Below are positions 7,721-15,592 of a DNA stretch of 33,661 nt, piece after piece. Numbering within the stretch: the first letter of the stretch is position 1; every line of letters starts with the position of its first letter. The translations under genes were made by a program, and so were the position numbers. The notes beneath the pieces are model-generated. The model ran no database searches and was not told the origin of the DNA. It saw only the letters and a list, made by a program, of their open reading frames with translations. Source of the DNA: Pseudomonas delhiensis (GTDB lineage: Bacteria; Pseudomonadota; Gammaproteobacteria; Pseudomonadales; Pseudomonadaceae); assembly GCF_900187975.1 (NCBI RefSeq), contig NZ_FZPC01000049.1, positions 1-33,661 on the forward strand, in the 5' to 3' direction.

Positions 7721-7810
7721 GATCGCGGACGGAGTCCGCTCCTACGGTTCCAGGAAGCACGGTCGTAGGAGCGGACTCCGTCCGTGGATTTACCGGCCGC
7801 GCCGGGCGTC
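7721..7810. repeat. Inverted-repeat element, copy A
   Basis: Exact 21-bp arms lie at 7726-7746 and 7764-7784 around a 17-nt loop (ggttccaggaagcacgg), followed by a GC-rich tail at 7792-7810. The whole unit is repeated as a diverged copy at 7912-8006. It resembles the abundant palindromic intergenic elements of Pseudomonas. The gene-free stretch 7645-8020 consists of the tRNA terminator plus these elements. Confidence 0.8.
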
Positions 7811-7827
7811 TCGGTGGCACGGCCAAC

Positions 7828-7910
7828 GGCGGATAACCGCGAACGGTTATTCGCCCTACGTCATGGGAGGGCTTGGCGTAGGGCGCATAACGCCTACGGC
7901 GTTATCCGCC
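7828..7910. repeat. Pair of ataacg-type palindromic elements in head-to-head order
   Basis: Positions 7828-7860 are the exact reverse complement of 107-139. After a 15-nt spacer, 7876-7910 is a second, diverged unit in the opposite orientation (ggcgtagggcgcataacgcc start). The paired inverted arrangement is characteristic of BIME-like clusters. Confidence 0.75.
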
Positions 7911-7911
7911 A

Positions 7912-8006
7912 AATCGCGGACAGAGTCCGCTCCTACGGTTCCAGGGAAGCACGGATGTAGGAGTGGACTCCGTCCGCGATTGGATTCACCGGCCGCGCCG
8001 GGCGTC
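7912..8006. repeat. Inverted-repeat element, copy B
   Basis: This is a second copy of the 7721-7810 unit: arms at 7917-7937 and 7956-7976 with three mismatches, the same loop type, and an exact repeat of the 19-base GC-rich tail at 7988-8006. The arms of copy A are perfect, so copy B is either older or no longer maintained. Confidence 0.8.
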
Positions 8007-8020
8007 CCTGCGGTGCTGCC

Positions 8021-8170
8021 TCAGCGGCGCTCGAAGCCGGGCCCGCCGCCATGGCCGCCACCACCGTGTCCGCCACCTCCCGGACCACCGAAGGGCGGGA
8101 AGAACGGCCAGCAGCCGGACAGCGAGACGAGGGCGAGCAGCAGCGCGACTTTGGTCAGTCTGGAAAGCAT
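8021..8170 (-). CDS. Tiny Gly/His-rich lipoprotein
   Basis: This 49-aa product is too short for most gene callers. It has a clean lipoprotein signal (MLSRLTKVALLLALVSLSGC, lipobox LSGC, lipidated Cys20). Only about 29 residues follow: WPFFPPFGGP, then Gly-Gly-Gly-His repeats and FERR. An aggtg ribosome-binding site lies about 6 nt upstream of the ATG at 8170. The mature peptide has no fold of its own; the His/Gly tract could bind metal or act as an envelope spacer, but that is speculation. The stop codon lies just beyond the repeat cluster. Confidence 0.6.
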   Translation of the reverse strand: MLSRLTKVALLLALVSLSGCWPFFPPFGGPGGGGHGGGGHGGGPGFERR

Positions 8171-8380
8171 GGCGACACCTGGGTTGGAAAAACGGGTGCA
8201 AAGTAGACACGCCCGGGCCGCGGGTGTCCCGAAAAACCTGGTATCGGCAAGGTAAGGTTTGTATCGATGCCGATGCGTTCGCCTGCTTGGCTGATTGCCG
8301 TCCGTGCCGGTCGCCAATTGGCGGTGATCGGTATAGTTTGCCTGGCAAAAGTGCGGTGTTTCTCGGTTGTGGGAGGTGGC

Positions 8381-8911
8381 ATGGGCGGTAGGTGGGCCGG
8401 CGTTCTCGGTGGTTTGCTGTTGGCGTGTATGGCCAGTGGACTGGCAGCGGCTTCCGGGCTGGCGGAATGGCCGGAGGGCTGGCAGGTGACGCGTTCGCCC
8501 GAGGCGCCGGACGAGGCTGCGGCGCTGCGCCGCGAGCGTGGCGTCAGGCTGGCGGCGGACGGCTCCCAGGCGCTGGTGGTGGAAATCACCCGTAGCCGCC
8601 TGGCCGAGGCGAAAGATGTGGATCTGCAGCGGGTGATCCTGCAGATGCGCAAGTCGCTGCAGGTCGACTTCCTGCGCCAGGGTTTCCAGGCGGCCTGCAG
8701 CAAGCCGCGGCAGGCCGTGCTGGGTGGGCTGGATGCTCTGGAACTGGTGTGCTCGGTCAGCCAGAACGGCAACGAGGTCCTGAGGCAGGTGGTGCAGGTG
8801 GCGCTGGGGCGGGAGGCGGCCTATTCGCTGACCTATGCCGCGCCGGCGGCGGAATACCCGCAGCGGCTCGCCGAGGTGGCGGCGTTCAAGGCCGGCCTGC
8901 GCCTGGAGTGA
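8381..8911 (+). CDS. Exported DUF4946-like protein
   Basis: This 176-aa protein starts with a signal peptide (MGGRWAGVLGGLLLACMASGLAAA). A compact mature domain follows, beginning GLAEWPEGWQV. It contains two Cys residues, in FQAACSKPR and ELVCSVSQ, that could form a disulphide, and ends in AFKAGLRLE. This arrangement fits the Pseudomonas DUF4946 family, whose function is unknown. The ATG at 8381 was chosen because it follows ggaggtg directly and opens the signal peptide; the frame extends to 8267 without support. It converges on the small gene at 8965-9189 through a shared terminator. Confidence 0.7.
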   Translation: MGGRWAGVLGGLLLACMASGLAAASGLAEWPEGWQVTRSPEAPDEAAALRRERGVRLAADGSQALVVEITRSRLAEAKDVDLQRVILQMRKSLQVDFLRQGFQAACSKPRQAVLGGLDALELVCSVSQNGNEVLRQVVQVALGREAAYSLTYAAPAAEYPQRLAEVAAFKAGLRLE

Positions 8912-8926
8912 AATCGCCGGGCATGA

Positions 8927-8951
8927 AAAAGCCCCGGTCGGCGGGGCTTTT
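8927..8951. terminator. Bidirectional intrinsic terminator
   Basis: The stem aaaagcccc (8927-8935) pairs with ggggctttt (8943-8951) around a 7-nt loop. A and T runs on either side let it work for both converging genes. Confidence 0.85.
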
Positions 8952-8964
8952 CGTCGGGTGCCGG

Positions 8965-9189
8965 TCAGGCGGCCAGGGTGCTCTGCACGCGGGCGATGAC
9001 GGCTTGCAGCGGCTCTGCGGTTTGGTACTGCTGCGGGTAGAGCCGCTCGCTGTGGCAGGCGATGCCGTGCTCGTCCACCAGGGCGAAGCTGAAGCTGTCC
9101 TTGCGCGGTGCCAGGATGATGCAGTTGAGCGGGGCGAAAGCTGCCTTGAGGGTGCGGATCGCCTCCTGGATCTGAGTGCTTTTTTTCAT
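8965..9189 (-). CDS. Small conserved hypothetical protein
   Basis: I do not recognise this 74-aa product. It is predicted cytosolic, with an amphipathic N-terminal helix (TQIQEAIRTLKAAFAP), a strand pair around NCIILAPRKDSFSFALVDEHGIACHSE and a C-terminal helix (EPLQAVIARVQSTLAA). This alpha-beta-beta-alpha pattern could be a small dimerising fold. The start at 9189 is preceded by ggaag at about 9 nt; a GTG at 9213 would add eight residues. It ends at the bidirectional terminator shared with the DUF4946-like gene. Confidence 0.55.
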   Translation of the reverse strand: MKKSTQIQEAIRTLKAAFAPLNCIILAPRKDSFSFALVDEHGIACHSERLYPQQYQTAEPLQAVIARVQSTLAA

Positions 9190-9622
9190 ATTGTCTTTCT
9201 TCCAAATAGTCACGGTCCTATGACCGCGTGAAACGTAAAAAACTCCGGTCGAACGCAGAATGCGTGATATCCATGACCGGAATGTGGCAGCGAATGAAAA
9301 CTCGAAGGGTCTTTCGAGGGCGCCATGGCGGGAGAATACGCCAGCCCCCGAAGTTCGGGCTTGCCAAATATGTAAGGACGATTTGCTGCGTTCTCAAGAG
9401 GGAACGCTGGATACGCCTGCCAGTGAGTGGCTGCTGGCCGTGGCCCTGTATATCCCGACTGCGGCGCCCTGGTTGGGGTGGGTGGCGTCGGGAGGGGCGA
9501 CCTGAAGTTCATGACTCGCGGCGGCATTATCCGAGTGTTGGCCGGGCCTTTCAAGTGCGAGTCGTCAGCGGATGTTTCCGCGAAAGCTCCCGCGGCGGCT
9601 TCGGCCGCCGCGGGACGGGGCA
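9190..9622. other. Gene-free stretch of 433 nt
   Basis: No open frame here has a convincing ribosome-binding site, codon bias or recognisable product. It contains a small hairpin (ctcgaa/ttcgag arms, about 9301-9318), a ccggtc...gaccgg inverted pair near 9244-9285 and, at its right end, the terminator of the H-NS-like gene. It probably carries the promoter of the leftward small gene. A small RNA cannot be excluded from sequence alone. Confidence 0.4.
9588..9615 (-). terminator. Terminator hairpin of the MvaT/MvaU-family gene
   Basis: A perfect 12-bp stem (tcccgcggcggc with its complement) is closed by ttcg on the plus strand, a very stable structure 8 nt beyond the stop codon. The downstream U-tract for the leftward transcript is short (gctttcg). 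Confidence 0.65.
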
Positions 9623-9991
9623 TCACTTCTGCAGCCAGGACTCCACGGTCTCGGCGCCGTACTGCTGTTTCCAGGCCTTCAGTGTCTTGTGGTTGCCACC
9701 CTTGGTCTCGACCACTTCGCCGTTGTGCGGGTTCTTGTACACCTTCAACTGGCGGCTGCGGCGCGGGGCGCTGGCGGCTGGCGCTGCGGCGGCGGTGTTG
9801 GCGGTGCCCTGCGGATCGAGGATGTCGATGACGTTGCGCAGGTTCATGCCGTATTCATCCATCAGGGCCTGCAGCTGATCCTTGAATTCCAGTTCCTTCT
9901 TCAGGGAACTGTCGTTCTTCAGCTTTTCCAGCAGGGCCAGTTGTTCTTTGAGCAGGCGTTCGGCTTCACGGAATTCCGCGAGTTTGGACAT
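9623..9991 (-). CDS. H-NS-family xenogeneic silencer, MvaT/MvaU type
   Basis: This 122-aa nucleoid protein binds AT-rich, often foreign, DNA and silences it. The N-terminal half is a coiled-coil oligomerisation region (MSKLAEFREAERLLKEQL through LMDEYGMNLRNVIDILDP). An Ala-rich linker (residues about 65-75) and basic patch (RRSRQ) lead to the C-terminal DNA-binding domain with YKNPHNGEVVETKGGNHKTLKAWK, containing the GGN loop of the MvaT AT-pincer. The MSKLAEFR start is closer to MvaU than to MvaT as I recall them, but in PAO1 mvaU is not beside thrS, so this may be an extra paralogue. The ATG at 9991 has ggag at 8 nt. The AT-rich upstream stretch (10075-10130) suggests autoregulation. Confidence 0.9.
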   Translation of the reverse strand: MSKLAEFREAERLLKEQLALLEKLKNDSSLKKELEFKDQLQALMDEYGMNLRNVIDILDPQGTANTAAAAPAASAPRRSRQLKVYKNPHNGEVVETKGGNHKTLKAWKQQYGAETVESWLQK

Positions 9992-10277
9992 GTTTGCACT
10001 CCAGGGCAGGTCATTCCGAAACGGATATCGGTGCGCAGCTGTTCGGCGACCATTGTGTTCGGAAAGTTATGTGGGCGGCGAATTATTAATTTAAATAAGC
10101 GGGCGACGCAATAATTAATCTTCGACCGGGTACTCTTCGCCGCAATGCGAAGGTCCTTCCCAATGTATGGGTTTATCGCCATGGTGCGAATCGCGGATAA
10201 TCGCGCCCATCAACTAGATGGCGGTTCGCCATGGGTTCCGCCGATATCTTGCGTGCGCCATGCAACAGGGGATGTAG

Positions 10278-11111
10278 ATGCTTTCGAATGTCCAGTCGTA
10301 TTCGCTCAATGGACATGAACTGGCCTGCCTGGTGCAGGGGGAGGGCGTGCCGCTGGTGCTGGTGCACGGCTCGCTCTGCGATTACCGCTACTGGCAATGG
10401 CAGTTGCGCGGCCTGGGCGAGCGTTATCGCCTGCTGGCGCCCAGCCTTCGACATTATTACCCGCAGCGCTGGAATGGCGAGGGTGCGGACTTCACTACCG
10501 GCCAACACGTGGATGACCTGCTCGCGCTGATCGAAATGCAGGGCGAGCCGGTACACCTGCTGGGGCATTCGCGCGGCGGCAATATCTGCCTGCGCCTGGC
10601 GCTGGCGGCGCCCGAGCGCCTGCGTTCGCTGGTGCTGTGCGATCCGGGCGGGGATTTCGCCGCCGATCTGTTCCAGGCCGCCGGCGTGCCCGTGCCGGCG
10701 GCGCCGGCCGAGCGCAACCGTTTCCGCGAGCAGGCGCTGCAGCTGATCCGCCAGGGCGAGGTCGAGGCGGGCCTGGAACTGTTCGTCGACACCGTCAGTG
10801 GGCCCGGCATCTGGCGGCGTTCCTCGCGGCACTTCCGCGACATGGCCAGCGACAACGCCATGACCCTGATCGGCCAGGTCGCCGACCGCCCGGAGCCGCT
10901 CGGGCGCTCGCGCCTCGCCACCCTGGCGGTGCCGACCCTGCTGCTGCGCGGCGAACTCAGCCCCGAGCCCTTCCCGCAGGTGGTCGAGGCCCTGGCGCAG
11001 ACGCTGCCGGACGTGCGCAGCGGCGTCATCGCCGGCGCTTCCCATGGCATGAACGCCACGCGGCCGGCCGCCTTTAACCGTGCCGTGCTCGCTTTCATCG
11101 ACGCGCATTGA
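10278..11111 (+). CDS. Alpha/beta-hydrolase fold protein (PA2745-like)
   Basis: This 277-aa hydrolase has the canonical fold order: LVLVHGSLCDYRYW (oxyanion loop, HG at 30-31), nucleophile elbow GHSRGG with S98, and C-terminal catalytic histidine H256 in GASHGMN. At the usual acid position after the sixth strand the sequence is LLLRGELSPEP, so either that Glu or D122 (LCDPGG) would be the acid. The substrate cannot be predicted; relatives include esterases and C-C bond hydrolases. It lies upstream of thrS in the same position as PA2745 in PAO1 and is separated from thrS by a terminator. The ATG at 10278 was chosen; a weak gggat site precedes it. Confidence 0.82.
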   Translation: MLSNVQSYSLNGHELACLVQGEGVPLVLVHGSLCDYRYWQWQLRGLGERYRLLAPSLRHYYPQRWNGEGADFTTGQHVDDLLALIEMQGEPVHLLGHSRGGNICLRLALAAPERLRSLVLCDPGGDFAADLFQAAGVPVPAAPAERNRFREQALQLIRQGEVEAGLELFVDTVSGPGIWRRSSRHFRDMASDNAMTLIGQVADRPEPLGRSRLATLAVPTLLLRGELSPEPFPQVVEALAQTLPDVRSGVIAGASHGMNATRPAAFNRAVLAFIDAH

Positions 11112-11154
11112 TGCCGCTCGTCAGTTGCCCCGACATGCAGTACCATGGCGGCCT

Positions 11155-11185
11155 GCCCCGCTTGTCGGGGCTTCGTTCGTTTTTC
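11155..11185 (+). terminator. Terminator after the hydrolase gene
   Basis: The stem gccccg (11155-11160) pairs with cggggc (11166-11171) and is followed by a T-rich tail with ttttt at 11180-11184. It separates the hydrolase gene from thrS. Confidence 0.65.
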
Positions 11186-11233
11186 TTCCAGTGATCTCCG
11201 TCCGCGCGCGCAAGCGCAGGGTGCCGAAAAGGC

Positions 11234-11260
11234 GCCTGCCACTGTGAGGCAGGCCTGCCC
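11234..11260 (+). promoter_or_regulatory. Structured thrS leader with competing hairpins
   Basis: In the leader before thrS, gcctgcc (11234-11240) can pair with ggcaggc (11248-11254). The latter is also half of a perfect 12-bp palindrome, ggcaggcctgcc (11248-11259), and the following gcctgcccggcgggc can form another stem. Mutually exclusive structures suggest translational or transcriptional control, as known for E. coli thrS, but no homology to that operator was seen. Confidence 0.3.
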
Positions 11261-11334
11261 GGCGGGCGACGCTTACTGGCACATCCCAACCCATGTGGCC
11301 TTTCGTAGGGGTCACCACTAGGAGAGGAGGCGCC

Positions 11335-13257
11335 ATGCCCATCATTACTCTTCCCGACGGTAGTCAGCGGTCCTTCGATCACCCGGTCAGCGTGGCCGAG
11401 GTGGCGCAATCCATTGGTGCGGGCCTGGCCAAGGCCACCGTGGCCGGCAAGGTCAACGGCAAGCTGGTCGATGCCTGCGACAAGATCGAGCACGACGCGA
11501 CCCTGCAGATCATCACCCCGAAGGACGAGGAAGGGCTGGAGATCATCCGCCACTCCTGCGCGCACCTGGTCGGCCACGCGGTCAAGCAGCTGTACCCGAG
11601 CGCGAAGATGGTCATCGGCCCGGTGATCGACGAAGGCTTCTATTACGACATCTCCTTCGAGCGCCCCTTCACCCCCGAGGACATGGCGGCCATCGAGAAG
11701 CGCATGGCCGAACTGATCGACAAGGACTACGACGTCATCAAGAAGATGACGCCGCGCGCTGAGGTCATCGAGGTGTTCAAGTCCCGCGGCGAGGACTACA
11801 AGCTGCGCCTGGTCGAGGACATGCCCGACGAGAAGGCCATGGGCCTGTACTACCACGAAGAGTACGTGGACATGTGCCGCGGCCCGCACGTGCCCAACAC
11901 CCGCTTCCTCAAGGCTTTCAAGCTGACCAAGATTTCCGGTGCCTACTGGCGCGGCGACTCGAAGAACGAGCAACTGCAGCGCATCTACGGCACCGCCTGG
12001 GCCGACAAGAAGCAGTTGGCCGCCTACGTCCAGCGCATCGAAGAGGCTGAAAAGCGCGACCACCGCCGCATCGGCAAGCAGCTGGACCTGTTCCACCTGC
12101 AGGAAGAAGCCCCGGGCATGGTGTTCTGGCACCCCAACGGCTGGACCGTCTACCAGGTGCTCGAGCAGTACATGCGCAAGGTGCAGCGCGAACATGGCTA
12201 CGTCGAGGTTCGCACCCCGCAGGTCGTCGACCGCATCCTCTGGGAGCGTTCGGGCCACTGGTCGAACTATGCCGAGAACATGTTCACCACTTCATCGGAA
12301 AGCCGCGACTTCGCGGTCAAGCCGATGAACTGCCCGTGCCACGTGCAGATCTTCAACCAGGGCCTGAAGTCCTACCGCGACCTGCCGCTGCGCCTGGCCG
12401 AGTTCGGCGCCTGCCACCGCAACGAGCCCTCGGGCGCGCTGCACGGCATCATGCGCGTGCGCGGCTTCACCCAGGACGATGCGCACATCTTCTGCACCGA
12501 GGACCAGGTGAAGAAGGAAGCGGCCGACTTCATCAAGCTGACCCTGCAGGTCTACGCCGACTTCGGCTTCTCCGACATCTCCATGAAGCTGTCCACCCGT
12601 CCGGCCAAGCGCGTGGGTTCCGAAGAGCTGTGGGACCGCGCCGAGGGCGCGCTGGCCGACGCCCTGAACGAATCCGGGCTGGAGTGGGAATACCAGCCCG
12701 GCGAGGGCGCCTTCTACGGCCCGAAGATCGAGTTCACCCTGAAGGACTGCCTGGGCCGCAACTGGCAGTGCGGCACCCTGCAGTACGACCCGAACCTGCC
12801 GGAGCGCCTGGACGCCAGCTACATCGCCGAAGACAACAACCGCAAGCGCCCGGTCATGCTGCACCGTGCGATCCTCGGTTCCTTCGAGCGCTTCATCGGC
12901 ATGCTGATCGAGCACTACGCCGGCCTGTTCCCGGCCTGGCTGGCGCCGACCCAGGCGGTGGTCATGAACATCACCGACAAGCAGGCCGATTTCGCCGAGG
13001 AAGTGGTCCGTACGCTCGAGGAAAGCGGATTCCGTGCCAAGTCCGACTTGAGAAACGAGAAAATCGGCTTTAAAATCCGCGAGCATACCTTGCTCAAGGT
13101 TCCCTATCTCCTGGTTATTGGGGACAGGGAGGTTGAATCGAAGGCCGTCGCCGTACGTACGCGCGAAGGGGAAGACCTCGGCTCGATGCCGCTTTCCCAG
13201 TTCGTCGAGCTGTTGACTCGGGCGGTTTCCCGGCGTGGTCGCCAAGACTCGGAGTAA
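11335..13257 (+). CDS. thrS: Threonyl-tRNA synthetase
   Basis: This 640-aa class II synthetase charges tRNA-Thr. In order it has the N-terminal TGS domain ([19 protein letters not shown]), the editing domain with [11 protein letters not shown] and the CRGPHVP region, and the catalytic core. The core shows the zinc ligands C333 (MNCPCH), H384 (QDDAH) and H510 (MLHRAIL), motif 2 ([15 protein letters not shown]) and motif 3. A C-terminal anticodon-binding domain follows. The length equals that of the P. aeruginosa protein. The start at 11335 follows a strong aggagaggagg site; the frame open from 11293 adds residues not found in homologues. It heads the thrS-infC-rpmI-rplT-pheST-ihfA cluster and ends 2 nt before the infC start. 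Confidence 0.97.
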   Translation: MPIITLPDGSQRSFDHPVSVAEVAQSIGAGLAKATVAGKVNGKLVDACDKIEHDATLQIITPKDEEGLEIIRHSCAHLVGHAVKQLYPSAKMVIGPVIDEGFYYDISFERPFTPEDMAAIEKRMAELIDKDYDVIKKMTPRAEVIEVFKSRGEDYKLRLVEDMPDEKAMGLYYHEEYVDMCRGPHVPNTRFLKAFKLTKISGAYWRGDSKNEQLQRIYGTAWADKKQLAAYVQRIEEAEKRDHRRIGKQLDLFHLQEEAPGMVFWHPNGWTVYQVLEQYMRKVQREHGYVEVRTPQVVDRILWERSGHWSNYAENMFTTSSESRDFAVKPMNCPCHVQIFNQGLKSYRDLPLRLAEFGACHRNEPSGALHGIMRVRGFTQDDAHIFCTEDQVKKEAADFIKLTLQVYADFGFSDISMKLSTRPAKRVGSEELWDRAEGALADALNESGLEWEYQPGEGAFYGPKIEFTLKDCLGRNWQCGTLQYDPNLPERLDASYIAEDNNRKRPVMLHRAILGSFERFIGMLIEHYAGLFPAWLAPTQAVVMNITDKQADFAEEVVRTLEESGFRAKSDLRNEKIGFKIREHTLLKVPYLLVIGDREVESKAVAVRTREGEDLGSMPLSQFVELLTRAVSRRGRQDSE

Positions 13258-13259
13258 TC

Positions 13260-13808
13260 ATTATTAAGCGTGAAATGAGACAGGATAAGCGGGCTCTCCC
13301 GAAACCGCCGATCAACGAGAACATCACCGCACGCGAAGTGCGTCTGATCGGTGCCGACGGTCAGCAGATCGGCGTAGTGTCCCTTGATGAGGCGCTGCGC
13401 CACGCCGACGAGGCCAAGCTGGACCTGGTTGAAATCTCTGCCGATGCGGTGCCTCCTGTCTGCCGCATCATGGATTACGGCAAGCACCTGTTCGAGAAGA
13501 AGAAGCAGGCGGCTGCGGCGAAGAAGAACCAGCACCAGCAACAGATCAAAGAAATCAAGTTTCGTCCAGGGACGGAAGAAGGGGATTACCAGGTAAAACT
13601 ACGCAACCTGGTACGTTTCCTTAGTGAAGGGGACAAGGCCAAGGTATCCCTGCGATTCCGTGGTCGTGAGATGGCCCACCAGGAGCTGGGCATGGAGCTG
13701 TTGAAGCGGGTCGAGACCGACCTCGCCGAATACGGCACCGTGGAACAGCATCCCAAGCTGGAAGGACGCCAGCTGATGATGGTCATCGCTCCCAAGAAGC
13801 GTAAATAA
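13260..13808 (+). CDS. infC: Translation initiation factor IF-3 with non-AUG (ATT) start
   Basis: This factor of about 182 aa binds the 30S subunit, prevents 50S joining and checks start-codon pairing. The N-terminal domain ([36 protein letters not shown]) and C-terminal domain ([29 protein letters not shown]) are complete. No ATG lies at the expected N-terminus: the first is at 13275 without a ribosome-binding site. In frame upstream are two ATT codons, 13260 and 13263, after ggag at 13251-13254. An ATT start is the classical device by which IF-3 represses its own translation; I list 13260, but 13263 has slightly better spacing. The gene is tightly coupled to the thrS stop. Confidence 0.93.
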   Translation: MIKREMRQDKRALPKPPINENITAREVRLIGADGQQIGVVSLDEALRHADEAKLDLVEISADAVPPVCRIMDYGKHLFEKKKQAAAAKKNQHQQQIKEIKFRPGTEEGDYQVKLRNLVRFLSEGDKAKVSLRFRGREMAHQELGMELLKRVETDLAEYGTVEQHPKLEGRQLMMVIAPKKRK

Positions 13809-13868
13809 CCTCCCGGGCACTGGCAGGCCTGATGGTTATCAGTTGTTAACGAATGCGGAGTACCAAAC

Positions 13869-14063
13869 ATGCCAAAGATGAAAACCAAGAGTGGCGCCAA
13901 GAAGCGCTTCAAAGTGACTGCTGGTGGCATCAAGCACAAGCACGCTTTCAAGAGCCACATCCTGACCAAAATGACCACCAAGCGTAAGCGTCAGCTGCGC
14001 GGCACCTCGATGCTCGCTGCTTCCGACGTTCGCCGTGTAGAACGCTCCCTGCGTCTGCGTTGA
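13869..14063 (+). CDS. rpmI: 50S ribosomal protein bL35
   Basis: This 64-aa, very basic protein starts [17 protein letters not shown] and ends in [10 protein letters not shown], the full-length bL35 pattern. It is part of the large ribosomal subunit. The ATG has ggagt about 8 nt upstream. It lies between infC and rplT as in most bacteria. In E. coli the bL20 protein represses this mRNA by binding the leader; the 60-nt infC-rpmI gap here could hold such a site, but I could not define it. Confidence 0.97.
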   Translation: MPKMKTKSGAKKRFKVTAGGIKHKHAFKSHILTKMTTKRKRQLRGTSMLAASDVRRVERSLRLR

Positions 14064-14084
14064 TTTCTGGTAGAGGATAGTTAA

Positions 14085-14441
14085 ATGGCTCGTGTTAAGC
14101 GTGGCGTGATTGCCCGTCGTCGTCACAAGAAGATTCTGAAACTCGCCAAAGGCTACTACGGCGCGCGTTCCCGCGTGTTCCGCGTTGCCAAGCAGGCGGT
14201 GATCAAGGCCGGCCAATACGCCTACCGTGACCGTCGTCAGCGCAAGCGTCAGTTCCGCGCCCTGTGGATCGCCCGTATCAACGCTGGTGCTCGTCAGAAC
14301 GGTCTGTCCTACAGCCGTCTGATCGCCGGCCTGAAAAAGGCGGCCATCGAGATCGACCGCAAGGTCCTGGCCGATCTGGCTGTGAACGAAAAAGCGGCGT
14401 TTACCGCGATTGTCGAGAAAGCGAAGGCCAGCCTGGCTTAA
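14085..14441 (+). CDS. rplT: 50S ribosomal protein bL20
   Basis: This 118-aa basic protein starts [19 protein letters not shown] and contains [16 protein letters not shown] and [15 protein letters not shown], all canonical for bL20, which is needed early in 50S assembly and is a translational repressor of its own operon in E. coli. The spacing from rpmI is 21 nt with an aggat site. A strong terminator-like hairpin follows before pheS. Confidence 0.97.
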
Positions 14442-14486
14442 GCCCCACGACAGTTACCGGATTTCGGTCCGGACGTAACGTCACCG

Positions 14487-15555
<1,069 letters not shown>

Positions 15556-15592
15556 GCCGCGCACGACGTCAACGACTTCTTAGGAGAACAGG

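Noticed and set aside
7721..8006. CRISPR array
   Set aside because: The repeats are long hairpins in two copies with no regular unique spacers and no cas genes nearby.
9210..9626. Possible 138-aa minus-strand gene in the gap before the H-NS-like gene
   Set aside because: It overlaps the terminator hairpin, lacks a ribosome-binding site and has no recognisable features.
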